Part shown: positions 43,026-51,924 of the stretch, piece by piece
How positions within the stretch are numbered: position 1 is the stretch's first letter
How the letters are laid out: each line of letters starts with the position of its first letter
Source: Microbacterium sp. Root61
GTDB lineage: Bacteria; Actinomycetota; Actinomycetes; Actinomycetales; Microbacteriaceae
DNA length: 64,000 bases
Direction of reading: 5' to 3'
Assembly (NCBI RefSeq): GCF_001427525.1
Contig: NZ_LMGU01000001.1
Coordinates: 1,459,788-1,523,787 of the forward strand
The notes under the pieces: model-generated
Told to the model about the DNA's origin: nothing
The model's input: the letters and a program-made list of their open reading frames with translations, nothing else
Database searches by the model: none
Position numbers and translations under genes: made by a program

Positions 43026-45481
43026 TTCCGACTCCGCGCGGCGCGGGACGTCATGTCCTTCGCGACCACGCGTCGGTGCACGAAGCGCACGATCTCGATC
43101 GCCCCGATCGTCAGAGGCGTGACGACGGCGACGAGGTACGCGGCATCCTCCCCCGGGTCCACGAGCTGGAAGAACGTAGTCAGGAACGGGATGGTGAACA
43201 CGCCCACGAGCCCGAGGAACATCGTCCCGATCACCGCGCCCTTGAATCGGGTGATCGGACGGGAGAGCACGGTGAGCACCCAGATGCCGACGATCGCGAG
43301 GATGATCGTGGAGCCGGTGCGCAGCTGCGGCTCCTCGACACCGAGGGCCATCGCCCCACGGGTGTAGAGGGTCAGCGAGATGGCGATGATGATGCCGGCG
43401 GGAATCGCGAACGTCAGCGAGCGCCGGAGGAATCCCGGCACGTAGCGCTGCGTGTTCGGCATCAACGCCAGGAAGAACGCCGGGATGCCGATGGTCAGGC
43501 CGTCGGTGATCGAGAGCTGGCGCGGCAGGAACGGGAACTCCATCACCATCACGCCGAACAGGATCGCCAGCCCGGTGGCGTAGGCGGTCTTGGTCAGGAA
43601 CAGCATCGAGACGCGCTCGATGTTGGCGATCACCTGCCTCCCCTCGGCCACGACGTCGGGCAGGTGCGAGAACTGGCCGTCCAGCAGGACGAGACGCGCG
43701 ACGGCCTTGGTCGCGGCGGCACCGGAGTTCATGGCGATCCCGATGTCGGCGGTCTTGATCGCCAGTGCGTCGTTGACGCCGTCGCCGGTCATCGCCACCG
43801 TATGCCCGCGCGATTGCAGCGCCACCACCATCCGCCGCTTCTGGTCGGGCGTGACGCGACCGAAGACCATGTGCTGCTCGAGCACGTCGGCGAGCTCGGC
43901 GTCATCCTCCGGCAGCGTGCGGGCGTCGTAGCCCTCCGCGACATCGAGCCCGACCTCGCGCGCGATGGCGGCGACCGTGCGCGGGTTGTCGCCCGAGATG
44001 ATCCGGATGCCGACATCCTGGCGTCCGAAGTACTCCAGGGTCTGCCGCGCATCCGGCCGCACCCGCTCACGGAAGGTGAGCACCGCGACGGGCACGAGAC
44101 CGGCCGGAAGTCGCTCCTCCTCCACGTCCGCTGCGCTCAGCGGCACGGGCGAATGACCGAGTACCAGGGTGCGGCGGCCCGACGAGGCGAGTCGGGTCAC
44201 GACACCGCCGAGGGAGGATGCCGGGTCTGTCGCGGCATCCCCGAACACCATCTCCGGGGCGCCCAGCACCCAGGTGCCTGCGGAAACGTCGTCAAAGGAG
44301 ACCGCGTTCCACTTTCGCGCGGACGAGAACGGAATGGTGTCGGCGACTGTCAGTGGAGCGGACACCGGGTAAGGCGTTTGCAGGCAGCGCGCGGTGGCGT
44401 TCGCGTCCGGGGCCGCGCCGTACCAGGCGAGCACCGCCTCCCAACCGGGAGTCGGATCGGCCAGCGGGTGCGCAGCGTCGAACTCGATGTCGCCCGCGGT
44501 CAGTGTGCCGGTCTTGTCCAGGCAGATGATGTCGACGCGGGCGAGCCCCTCGACGGCGGGGAGCTCGTTGACCAGCACCTGACGGGCGGCGAGCTTCGAT
44601 GCCCCGACGGCGAAGGCGATCGAGCACATCAGCACGAGGCCGAGCGGGATCATGGCGGTGACCGACGCGATCGTGTTGACGACGGCCTGCACCCAGGTGC
44701 CGGTCTCCCATGCCACGACATACCCGCCGGCGACCATCACCTGGGCGTTGAACACCAGCAGCCCGATGGGACCGATGCCCCAGCCGACCCACTTCAGGAC
44801 CCGGTTGACGGAGGTGCGCAGCTCGCTCGAGACGAGGGAGAAGCGCTTGGCCTCGTCGGCGAACTTGTTCGCGTACGAGTCGGCGCCGACCCGCACGACC
44901 TGCGCGTCACCCTCGCCCGCGACGACCACCGAGCCGGACAGCGCCTCGTCGCCGGGGTGCTTGTCGACGGCATCCGATTCGCCGGTCAGCATCGACTCGT
45001 CGATCTGGAGGCCGCGCGCGTTCACGATGCGGGCGTCAGCGGAGACCTGGTCGCCCGCGCGGAGCACGAGGATGTCGTCGAGCACCACCTCGTTCGGGTG
45101 CGGCTCCGACTCGACGCCGTCTCGCCGCACGCGCGCCAGCGGGGCGTTCAGCAGGGCGAGACGATCCAGCGCAGCCTTGGCGCGGAACTCCTGCACGCAC
45201 CCGATGATCGCGTTTGCGAACGCCGCCAGGCCGAAGAGGGCGTCCTGCCACCGCCCGAGGAGGAACAGCACGAAGAAGCACGCGAAGACGATCCCGTTGA
45301 ACAGGGTGAACACGTTGGCGCGGACGATGTTCCACGCGCTGCGGCTGGAATCAGCCTTGTAGGCGTTCGTGCGGCCCGCAGCGACGCGGTCCTGGACCTC
45401 CGGCGCGGTGAGCCCGACGGCCGCGTCCACGAAGGCGGCCGGGGCGGCGACAGGCGTGACAGCGGAGGAAGCGGCATCCAT
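42986..45481 (-). CDS. CtpE-like cation-translocating P-type ATPase
   Basis: An 831-residue P-type ATPase: actuator TGES at 166-169, phosphorylation site Asp322 in CLDKTGTLTAGD, hinge GDGVNDALAIKTADIG, membrane helix 4 with MIPLGL, and no N-terminal heavy-metal domain. The AVGASKLAARQVLVNELPAVEGLARVD region resembles mycobacterial CtpE, which takes up calcium, but specificity cannot be fixed from sequence alone. It stands alone, convergent with and overlapping a small membrane-protein gene. Confidence 0.9.
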   Translation of the reverse strand: MDAASSAVTPVAAPAAFVDAAVGLTAPEVQDRVAAGRTNAYKADSSRSAWNIVRANVFTLFNGIVFACFFVLFLLGRWQDALFGLAAFANAIIGCVQEFRAKAALDRLALLNAPLARVRRDGVESEPHPNEVVLDDILVLRAGDQVSADARIVNARGLQIDESMLTGESDAVDKHPGDEALSGSVVVAGEGDAQVVRVGADSYANKFADEAKRFSLVSSELRTSVNRVLKWVGWGIGPIGLLVFNAQVMVAGGYVVAWETGTWVQAVVNTIASVTAMIPLGLVLMCSIAFAVGASKLAARQVLVNELPAVEGLARVDIICLDKTGTLTAGDIEFDAAHPLADPTPGWEAVLAWYGAAPDANATARCLQTPYPVSAPLTVADTIPFSSARKWNAVSFDDVSAGTWVLGAPEMVFGDAATDPASSLGGVVTRLASSGRRTLVLGHSPVPLSAADVEEERLPAGLVPVAVLTFRERVRPDARQTLEYFGRQDVGIRIISGDNPRTVAAIAREVGLDVAEGYDARTLPEDDAELADVLEQHMVFGRVTPDQKRRMVVALQSRGHTVAMTGDGVNDALAIKTADIGIAMNSGAAATKAVARLVLLDGQFSHLPDVVAEGRQVIANIERVSMLFLTKTAYATGLAILFGVMVMEFPFLPRQLSITDGLTIGIPAFFLALMPNTQRYVPGFLRRSLTFAIPAGIIIAISLTLYTRGAMALGVEEPQLRTGSTIILAIVGIWVLTVLSRPITRFKGAVIGTMFLGLVGVFTIPFLTTFFQLVDPGEDAAYLVAVVTPLTIGAIEIVRFVHRRVVAKDMTSRAARSRNQTVATGAGGRRK

Positions 45482-45564
45482 TCGTTCACCCTAGCGAGGG
45501 CCGCGAAATGGCGAGTGGCGCATGTCCCCCCGAACATGCGCCACTCGACCGGTCTGTGGCCCGA

Positions 45565-46536
45565 TCAGCCCTTGGTCGCGCCCGCGGTCAGACCGCGGAC
45601 GAAGAACCGCTGCAGCGCGAAGAACACGATCAGCGGGATCAGGATCGAGATGAATGTGCCCGCGGACTGCAGGAACCACTGGTTCCCCCAGGTGCCCGAG
45701 AGCGAGTTCAACGACTGCATGATGGGCAACGACGTGGATGGCGCGAATATCGTCGCGACGAGCAGGTCGTTCCACACCCAGATGAACTCGAGCGTCGCGA
45801 ACGCGGCGAGTGCCGGCGTGGCCAGCGGCAGAATGATCCGGAAGAAGATCTGCCCGTGACCGGCGCCGTCCACGCGCGCCGCCTCGATCACCTCGCTCGG
45901 GATCTCCGCGATGAAGTTGTGCAGCAGGAACACCGCGAGCGGCAGCGAGAAGATCGTGTGAGCGATCCACACGGTCGCGAAGCTGTGATCGATGTCGCGC
46001 AGTTCCAGCCCTGGGAAGATGCTCACGCCGTTGATCGTGAGACCACGCGAGAACAGGCTCAGCAACGGAACGAGCGCCATCTGCAGCGGGATGATCTGCA
46101 GCGCGAAGACCGCGACGAACGCCACGCTCTTGCCCTTGAAGTCGATCCACGCGAACGCGTACGCGAGGAGGGACGCGACGGCGAGCGAGAAGAAGACCAC
46201 CGGGACCGTGATCCCGAGGGTGTTCAGCAGCGACTCCCCCAGTGTCAGCGCGGTACCGCCCGCGGTCAGTGCCGCCGAGTAGTTGCCGAGGGTGAACTCC
46301 GGGTCGGTGAAGACCGTCCACCAGCCGGTCGACTGCGAATCGGCGCCGGGACGGAACGACGTGACGAACAGACCGAACGTCGGGATCGTCCAGAAGAAGG
46401 CGATGATGATCGCGGCGATCGTCGCGCCGCGCGAAGTGAGACGCTTCTGTGCCGTCTTCTCGTGCTTGCGGGTGTCGCGGGCGACCTGCCGGGCGGATCG
46501 TGAATCGACGATCGGCTCGATTACCTCGATGGTCAT
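45565..46536 (-). CDS. Carbohydrate ABC transporter permease (MalG/AglG type)
   Basis: A 323-residue permease with six helices and the EAA loop EVIEAARVDGAGHGQIFFRIILPLA, shown as EAARVDGAGHGQ. The C-terminus (FFVRGLTAGATKG) is the standard MalG-type end. It overlaps the upstream permease by four bases. With the genes at 46533 and 48017 it forms an alpha-glucoside-type importer. No ATPase gene is adjacent, so a shared MsmK-type ATPase elsewhere probably powers it. Confidence 0.92.
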   Translation of the reverse strand: MTIEVIEPIVDSRSARQVARDTRKHEKTAQKRLTSRGATIAAIIIAFFWTIPTFGLFVTSFRPGADSQSTGWWTVFTDPEFTLGNYSAALTAGGTALTLGESLLNTLGITVPVVFFSLAVASLLAYAFAWIDFKGKSVAFVAVFALQIIPLQMALVPLLSLFSRGLTINGVSIFPGLELRDIDHSFATVWIAHTIFSLPLAVFLLHNFIAEIPSEVIEAARVDGAGHGQIFFRIILPLATPALAAFATLEFIWVWNDLLVATIFAPSTSLPIMQSLNSLSGTWGNQWFLQSAGTFISILIPLIVFFALQRFFVRGLTAGATKG

Positions 46537-47876
46537 CGGACCTCCCTCTGCTTTCTGATCTGACGCACGTTGAACACGATGAGCGGGACGACGAAGAGGA
46601 ACAGGACGACGGCCAGGGCGGCCGAGTGGCCGTAGCTCTGGAACCGCTGCTGCTGATTGACCATCTCGAAGGCCAGCACCGTGGTGTTGGCTCGACCGCC
46701 GGTCATCACGGCGACGATGTCGTACACCTTCAAGGCGCCGATCGCGATCGTCGTGATCGTCACGACGATGGAGGTCTGGATGCCGGGGACGGTGACGTTG
46801 CGGAAGCGCTGCCAGGCGTTCGCCCCGTCGAGGGCGGCCGCCTCCATCCGCTCCGGCGGCACCGCCTTGATGGCCGCGGAGAGAATGACCATCGCCAAAC
46901 CGGTCTGGCTCCAGATGAACACCACCATGAGCAGCAGGCTGTTGATGAGCGGCTGTGCGTCCAGCCATGCCACCGGCTCGCCGCCGAAGAACATCACGAC
47001 CGCGTTGAGCAGGCCGATCTGGTCGCCCTGCCGGTAGTCGTAGACGAACTTCCAGATGATGCCGGCACCGACGAACGAGATGGCGAACGGCATGAAGATC
47101 AGGATCTTCAGCGTCCGCTCGCCGCGCGCACGGTCGATGAACACGGCGTACGCGAGGCCGACCGCGGTGGCGAACGCCGGAGCGATCAGCACCCAGATGA
47201 GGGTGTTGATGACCGACCAGAAGCCCTCGGGGTTGGTGAAGACCCACGCATAGTTCTCGAGTCCGACGAAAGTTGCCCCGGTCTTGTCGAAGAACGACTG
47301 GAAGAGCGTCATGATCGCCGGGTAGATGAGTCCGACCAGCAGCAGGATCGTGGCCGGTGCGGTGAACAGCACCAGCTGGAAGAGGTAGCCGGCGCCCTCA
47401 CGGGAACGGTAGTCGGCGTAGAACAGCACGCCGCCCAGCAGGATCGCGATCGCCAGGACGTAGAGAACCGCGTTCTGGTAGGGCCGCAGCAGCATGAACG
47501 CGAGGATCGGAATCACGAAGCAGGCGGCGAGGCGCAGCCAGAAATAGCCGCGACCGGCCCGCGGCGCGTACTCGATGAGCAGGAGCAGGAGCCCCACGAC
47601 CACGGCGAACACGAGCAGCACGATCGGGATCTGGACGATCGGCCCCATGTTGCCGATCCACTGGAAGAAGCTGTTGAACGAGAATCCGAGCGAGACGGGC
47701 TTCGCGCCTTCGACGGGCGGCCGTGTCACCAGGAAGATCGCCAGTGCCACGACCAGGATCAGTCCGATCGTGACGACCAGCCTCGTGGTCCGGACCGACC
47801 ATCCCTTGCGGAGGGCACGCTTCCGGTCTTCCTCCGCGTGGGCGGCGACGGCTTCCTTGGTTTGGGTGTCAGACAT
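46533..47876 (-). CDS. Carbohydrate ABC transporter permease (MalF/AglF type)
   Basis: A 447-residue permease, longer than usual. Residues 1-150 add about four extra membrane helices before the MalF-like core, whose EAA loop reads MEAAALDGANAWQRF. The core motif FMPFAISFVGAGIIWKF and the periplasmic loop before it fit alpha-glucoside permeases. It is separated from the binding-protein gene by 140 bases containing a strong hairpin. That gap probably lowers permease expression relative to the binding protein. Confidence 0.92.
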   Translation of the reverse strand: MSDTQTKEAVAAHAEEDRKRALRKGWSVRTTRLVVTIGLILVVALAIFLVTRPPVEGAKPVSLGFSFNSFFQWIGNMGPIVQIPIVLLVFAVVVGLLLLLIEYAPRAGRGYFWLRLAACFVIPILAFMLLRPYQNAVLYVLAIAILLGGVLFYADYRSREGAGYLFQLVLFTAPATILLLVGLIYPAIMTLFQSFFDKTGATFVGLENYAWVFTNPEGFWSVINTLIWVLIAPAFATAVGLAYAVFIDRARGERTLKILIFMPFAISFVGAGIIWKFVYDYRQGDQIGLLNAVVMFFGGEPVAWLDAQPLINSLLLMVVFIWSQTGLAMVILSAAIKAVPPERMEAAALDGANAWQRFRNVTVPGIQTSIVVTITTIAIGALKVYDIVAVMTGGRANTTVLAFEMVNQQQRFQSYGHSAALAVVLFLFVVPLIVFNVRQIRKQREVR

Positions 47877-47960
47877 CAGTGCCCTTCCGAGTACGTCTGT
47901 GGACTCTGGGAACAGGAACCGCGCTCCGCGTCACCGCGGAGCCGTTCCCGAGCAACATAC

Positions 47961-48006
47961 CCCGAACCCGGGGCTGCTCGACACTGCGAGCAACCCCGGA
48001 TTCGGG
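47961..48006 (-). terminator. Intercistronic hairpin between binding-protein and permease genes
   Basis: The 20-base arms (47961-47980 and 47987-48006) pair at 18 positions around a 6-base loop. It starts 10 bases after the binding-protein stop. Such elements commonly cause partial termination or protect the upstream mRNA, so the lipoprotein is made in excess over the permeases. Confidence 0.7.
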
Positions 48007-48016
48007 ATCATGTCGA

Positions 48017-49357
48017 CTAGTTCTCGTAGCCTGCCTGGATGTCGCTGAGCACGGTCGCCTGGTCCTTACCGTCGATCCAGTTGACCATTCCCTTCCAGAA
48101 CGATCCGGCGCCCACGGTGGAGGGCATCAGGTCGGATGCGTCGAAGCGCACCGTCGTGTTCGGGTCCTGGAGCAGCTCCATGGCCTCGGTGAGGAACTGG
48201 CTGGAGGCCAGGCTCGGGTCGGCGTTCAGGTTGGCCGAGATGTTGCCGCCCAGGCTGACGCGTGCGTCGGCCCACTCCGGGCTGGACATGTACTCGAGCA
48301 CCTGGACGGTCGCCGGGGAGTCGGAGAACGCGGTGACGAACTCGCCACCCACCTCGATGGTGGCCGCGCCCTCTTCGAAGCCGGGGAGCACGAAGGCGTA
48401 CACATCGCCATCGGGCGCCACCGTCGGAGCGTTGCCGTCAGCCGTCTTCACGTCCAGGAAGTTGGCCGACAGGAACGACGCCTGGTGCGTCAGAGGGCAG
48501 GTGCCATCGGCGACCTTGGCCGCCACGTCGCCGAATGCCGTCGAGTTGATGCTCTTGACGTCACCGAAGCCGGCGTTGACGTAGGCCGGGTTCAGGAGGA
48601 TGTCGCCGACCGCCGTGAACGCGTCCGCGATCTGCGGGTCGGTGAACTCGACCTCGTTGGCGACCCACTGGTCGTAGACCTCGGGGCCGGACTGGCGCAG
48701 GACGAGGTCCTCGACCCAGTCGGTGCCCGGCCAACCGGAGGCGTCACCCGAGGCGAATCCGGCGCACCACGGTGCGGCTCCGGTCTTCTCCTGGATCGTC
48801 TTGGTCAGCGTGATGAGCTCATCCCACGTCTTGGGGACTTCGACGCCCCACTCCGCGAAGGATGCCGGCGAGTACCAGACGTAGCCCTTGATGTTCGCGA
48901 GCATGGGGGCCGCGTAGAACACGTCGTCGACGGTGCCGTAGGCCTTCCAGTCGGGCGACCAGTTCTCGTCGACGTTCGTGACGACGCCCTCGGGGGCCGG
49001 CTTGACCTCACCGGTGCCGACGAGCGTCTTCAGCAGACCCGGCTGCGGCACGATCGCGATGTCCGGGGCGGAGCCGCCGTCGACCTTCGTGACGATGTTG
49101 CCTTCGAAGCTCTTGTCACCCGTGTACTCGACGATGATGCCGGTGTCCTCGGTGAACTGCTCGAACGACTTCTGCATGTTGTCCGCCTCGATGCCGGTGA
49201 TGCCACCGGAGATCTTGACGGTCTGGCCCTCGACCGAGCCGGAGGACGTGTCGTCGCCTCCACCTTCGGTGCACCCCGCAAGAGCGAGGACTGCAACCAC
49301 ACCCAGTCCGATGCCCACGGTCGCGCGGCGCGCCAGTGATGACCGCATTTCATTCAT
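48017..49357 (-). CDS. Carbohydrate ABC transporter substrate-binding lipoprotein
   Basis: A 446-residue family 1 solute-binding protein with a lipoprotein signal (lipobox ALAGC, Cys29). The domain resembles alpha-glucoside binding proteins: VKISGGITGIEADNMQKSF, then WCAGFASGDASGWPGTDWVEDLVLR and QASFLSANF. It delivers an oligosaccharide to the two permeases downstream. The ATG at 49357 has GAGGAG 7 bases before it. A promoter and a LacI-type operator are visible upstream. Confidence 0.92.
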   Translation of the reverse strand: MNEMRSSLARRATVGIGLGVVAVLALAGCTEGGGDDTSSGSVEGQTVKISGGITGIEADNMQKSFEQFTEDTGIIVEYTGDKSFEGNIVTKVDGGSAPDIAIVPQPGLLKTLVGTGEVKPAPEGVVTNVDENWSPDWKAYGTVDDVFYAAPMLANIKGYVWYSPASFAEWGVEVPKTWDELITLTKTIQEKTGAAPWCAGFASGDASGWPGTDWVEDLVLRQSGPEVYDQWVANEVEFTDPQIADAFTAVGDILLNPAYVNAGFGDVKSINSTAFGDVAAKVADGTCPLTHQASFLSANFLDVKTADGNAPTVAPDGDVYAFVLPGFEEGAATIEVGGEFVTAFSDSPATVQVLEYMSSPEWADARVSLGGNISANLNADPSLASSQFLTEAMELLQDPNTTVRFDASDLMPSTVGAGSFWKGMVNWIDGKDQATVLSDIQAGYEN

Positions 49358-49417
49358 TGCTGTCTCCTCGTTGAGTCTCTCTTGCGTGCGATGCGCACCG
49401 ATTCCCGATTGCACTAG

Positions 49418-49429
49418 GGAACCGCTTCC
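49418..49429. promoter_or_regulatory. LacI-type operator at the ABC operon start site
   Basis: GGAACCGCTTCC follows the pattern GGAAnCGnTTCC, a palindrome with the central CpG typical of LacI-family sites. It starts about 6 bases downstream of the -10 box of the minus-strand promoter, so a bound repressor would block initiation. A second matching site is at 49541. Confidence 0.8.
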
Positions 49430-49435
49430 ATGCAC

Positions 49436-49465
49436 AACGTATTCGATCCCCATGTTGCCGCACAA
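49436..49465 (-). promoter_or_regulatory. Promoter of the sugar ABC operon
   Basis: On the minus strand, a TTGTGC -35 box (49460-49465) and a TACGTT -10 box (49436-49441) are spaced by 18 bases. Transcription would start near 49429, on the operator, leaving a leader of about 70 bases before the lipoprotein gene. Confidence 0.6.
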
Positions 49466-49540
49466 GCCGGGATAGTCACAACTCAGTAACCATGGGATTT
49501 CCGAGGATCAGGCGAGCTCGTCGCCCCCGATTGACGTTGT

Positions 49541-49552
49541 GGAACCGTTTCC
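49541..49552. promoter_or_regulatory. Second LacI-type operator, in front of the repressor gene
   Basis: GGAACCGTTTCC matches the same GGAAnCGnTTCC pattern as the site at 49418, 123 bases away. It lies just downstream of a TTGACG hexamer and 73 bases before the repressor start. Autoregulation or DNA looping between the two sites is likely. Confidence 0.75.
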
Positions 49553-49624
49553 CGAAATGTGCTGCCCTTCCGCTAGCATGTGGGAGGCGACGATGTCGTC
49601 GCCCGAGAGAGGGAGGCCTGCGCC

Positions 49625-50665
49625 GTGGCCGGTATCGCCGACGTCGCCGAACTGGCGGGTGTGTCCAAGTCCACCGCCAGTCGCGCCCTGAGCGGCCGCG
49701 GCTACGTCTCCGACGAGACGCAGACCCGCGTGCGGGATGCCGCCGAGCGTCTCGGCTACGTGCCGTCCACGACCGCGGTCAGCCTGGCGACCGGTCGCAC
49801 CGACACGGTCGGGGTGATCATGCCCGCCGTCAACCGCTGGTTCTTCGGCGAGGTGCTGGAAGGCATCCAGACGGCATTGGTCGAACGCGGGCTGGATCTC
49901 GCCCTCTACAACGCCAAGCCCGGCACGCCCGGCCGAGCCAGGATCTTCGATCACTATCTCGCCCGCCAGCGCTTCGACGGCGTCATCGCGGTCGGGCTCG
50001 AACCGGCCGACCACGAGATGGAGCGGCTGCACACGATCGGGCGCCCCATCGTCACCGTCGTCGGCTCCTCCCCCGGTGCCAGCGCGATCGCCATCGACGA
50101 TCTGTACGCCGCCCGTCGCGCCACTGAGCACCTGCTCGCCCTCGGCCACCGTCGCATCGCGTTCGTCGGCGGCGCCCAGGAGCTGCATTGGGCTCACGTC
50201 GACAAGCTCCGCCTGCAGGGCTACCAGGAGTCGATGATCGACGCGGGTCTCGAGGAGTACATCCGGCACATCCCCGCCGTGCTCTCGCTGCCGGGCGGGT
50301 ACGCGGCATCCGTCGACTTCCTCGGCGATACGCGCCGACGCCCGACCGCCATCGTCGGCGTCTGCGACGAGGTCGCGATCGGCGCCATCATCGCCGCAAG
50401 GCGGATCGGCGTGAGGGTGCCGAGCGACCTCAGCGTGGTCGGCATCGACGATCACGAGCACGCCGACATGTTCTCGCTCACGACGCTGCGGCAGAGCCCG
50501 CGCGCTCAGGGGTACGAGGCGGTGCAGCTGCTCATCGCGCAGATGGAGGACCCGGGTGCCCCGCCGCGCCACATCGCCGCGTCGTCGCGACTGATCGTGC
50601 GCAACTCGACCGGCCCGGCCGACCGCGAGTCCTCGGCGATCGAAGCGGGCACCAGCCTCGGGTGA
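49625..50665 (+). CDS. LacI-family repressor of the sugar importer
   Basis: A 346-residue LacI protein: HTH at residues 3-23 (DVAELAGVSKSTASRAL), hinge helix with TAVSLATG, and a sugar-binding core (TVGVIMPAVNRWFFGEVLEG; late VVGIDDHEHADMF). The start is a GTG with GGGAGG upstream. It is divergent from the binding-protein gene and the intergenic region holds two identical-type operators, so it very probably represses the ABC operon and itself until an alpha-glucoside inducer binds. Confidence 0.93.
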   Translation: MAGIADVAELAGVSKSTASRALSGRGYVSDETQTRVRDAAERLGYVPSTTAVSLATGRTDTVGVIMPAVNRWFFGEVLEGIQTALVERGLDLALYNAKPGTPGRARIFDHYLARQRFDGVIAVGLEPADHEMERLHTIGRPIVTVVGSSPGASAIAIDDLYAARRATEHLLALGHRRIAFVGGAQELHWAHVDKLRLQGYQESMIDAGLEEYIRHIPAVLSLPGGYAASVDFLGDTRRRPTAIVGVCDEVAIGAIIAARRIGVRVPSDLSVVGIDDHEHADMFSLTTLRQSPRAQGYEAVQLLIAQMEDPGAPPRHIAASSRLIVRNSTGPADRESSAIEAGTSLG

Positions 50666-50700
50666 GGCCCGCTCCCCCACCAGCACGGGTAAGACGAAGA

Positions 50701-50724
50701 ACCCCGGATGCACGCATCCGGGGT
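50701..50724 (-). terminator. rplL terminator
   Basis: Perfect 11-base arms (ACCCCGGATGC and complement) flank a 2-base loop. On the minus strand the stem is followed by a T-rich run (TTCTTCGTCTT). It lies 23 bases after the rplL stop and also faces the convergent lacI gene, so it may serve both. Confidence 0.8.
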
Positions 50725-50746
50725 CCTTCAGACTCAGAGGAGTCGA

Positions 50747-51127
50747 CTACTTGAGCGTGACGGTCGCGCCGGCCTCTTCAAGAGCGGCCTTGGCCTTCTC
50801 AGCGGCTTCCTTGGAAGCGCCCTCGAGCACTGCCTTGGGTGCGCCGTCGACGACGGCCTTGGCCTCGCCGAGGCCCAGCGAGGTGAGCTCGCGGACGGTC
50901 TTGATGACCTGGATCTTCTTGTCGCCTGCCGACTCGAGGATGACGTCGAACGCGGACTGCTCTTCGGCCTCTTCGGCAGCAGCGCCGCCGGCAGCGCCGG
51001 CAACAGCGACCGGAGCCGCAGCGGTGACGTCGAACTTCTCCTCGAACGCCTTCACGAACTCGCTGAGCTCGATGAGGGTCAGGTCAGCAAACTGCTCGAG
51101 CAGCTGCTCGGTGGTGAGCTTCGCCAT
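50747..51127 (-). CDS. rplL: 50S ribosomal protein L7/L12
   Basis: A 126-residue stalk protein. The N-terminal dimerisation helices ([20 protein letters not shown]), an Ala/Gly-rich hinge near residue 45, and the factor-binding domain ([28 protein letters not shown]) are all standard. Multiple copies bind L10 on the ribosome to recruit translation factors. It follows rplJ by 47 bases, as is universal. Confidence 0.99.
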   Translation of the reverse strand: MAKLTTEQLLEQFADLTLIELSEFVKAFEEKFDVTAAAPVAVAGAAGGAAAEEAEEQSAFDVILESAGDKKIQVIKTVRELTSLGLGEAKAVVDGAPKAVLEGASKEAAEKAKAALEEAGATVTLK

Positions 51128-51174
51128 GATGTATCTCCTATTGATGGGGTTTGTGGAAAGAGATCGCCGGTCGC

Positions 51175-51663
51175 TTACGCGGCCTCAGCGGTCTCCAGCT
51201 TTTCGCGAAGCGCGTCGATGGTGGCCGCAGCCTTGCCCATCGTCGCCTTCATCATGCCCGCAGCCTTCGCAAGCAGAACCTCACGGCTCTCGAGCGAGGC
51301 GTACTTGTTGATCTCGTCGACGTTGAGGACGTTGCCCTCGAAGATGCCGCCCTTGATCACGAGAAGCGGGTTCGCCTTGGCGAAGTCACGCAGAGCCTTC
51401 GCAGTGGCGACGAAGTCGCCGTGCACGAATGCGACAGCCGACGGACCCTTGAGGTCCTCATCCAGCGCAGTGATCCCCGCGTTGTTCGCGGCGATCTTGG
51501 TCAGCGTGTTCTTCACCACGGCGTACTGAGCGTCCTGACGGATGGTGTTGCGCAGCTGCTTGAGCTGGGCAACCGTCAGACCGCGGTACTCGGTCAGCAG
51601 GACGGCGTTCGAGTTCTCGAATGACTTCGTGAGCTCGGAGACCGATGCATCCTTCTGCGCCAT
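51175..51663 (-). CDS. rplJ: 50S ribosomal protein L10
   Basis: A 162-residue L10: [16 protein letters not shown], the VKNTLTKIA motif, [17 protein letters not shown], and a C-terminal helix for L7/L12 binding. The ATG at 51663 has AAGGAG at good spacing; the frame extends upstream without a gene start. L10-L7/L12 normally represses its own synthesis by binding the mRNA leader, and a structured leader with a terminator lies directly upstream. Confidence 0.98.
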   Translation of the reverse strand: MAQKDASVSELTKSFENSNAVLLTEYRGLTVAQLKQLRNTIRQDAQYAVVKNTLTKIAANNAGITALDEDLKGPSAVAFVHGDFVATAKALRDFAKANPLLVIKGGIFEGNVLNVDEINKYASLESREVLLAKAAGMMKATMGKAAATIDALREKLETAEAA

Positions 51664-51890
51664 GGTCACTCCTTGGTGTGTACGTGACGCTCCGCGGTGG
51701 CGGAGCGACAGCCGCAGCACCCGCTCATCTCTCATCACGGCAACAAAAAAGCTCCGGCGCAAGCGCACGGAGCTGGATTCTCGGAGAGAGTCATTCGTAC
51801 ACCTGCGCGGGCCTCTGCAATGCAGTGCTTAGATCTTCGTTCGCTTGCGCGCACGTTGATGACCGGCGGTCTTTGGCTACCCACCAGCGT
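51664..51890 (-). ncRNA. L10 leader region of rplJ-rplL mRNA
   Basis: The 227 bases upstream of rplJ carry no gene on the minus strand but contain a conserved-looking block (GGTAGCCAAAGACCGCCGGTC) near 51870-51890, several stems, and an intrinsic terminator hairpin at 51750-51774. This fits the L10 leader class, in which L10-L7/L12 binding represses the operon. The boundaries are approximate; the promoter is probably just beyond 51890. Confidence 0.65.
51750..51774 (-). terminator. Intrinsic terminator / attenuator in rplJ leader
   Basis: On the minus strand, AGCTCCG and CGGAGCT pair around an inner GCGC/GCGC stem, followed directly by six Ts (51744-51749). It lies 86 bases before the rplJ ATG. 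The inner sequence can instead pair with 51841-51849 further upstream, so it can switch. It could also end the LuxR transcript from 51925. Confidence 0.75.
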
Positions 51891-51924
51891 ACGGGATGCC
51901 TCGGCCCTCGCCAAATCGGGGACG

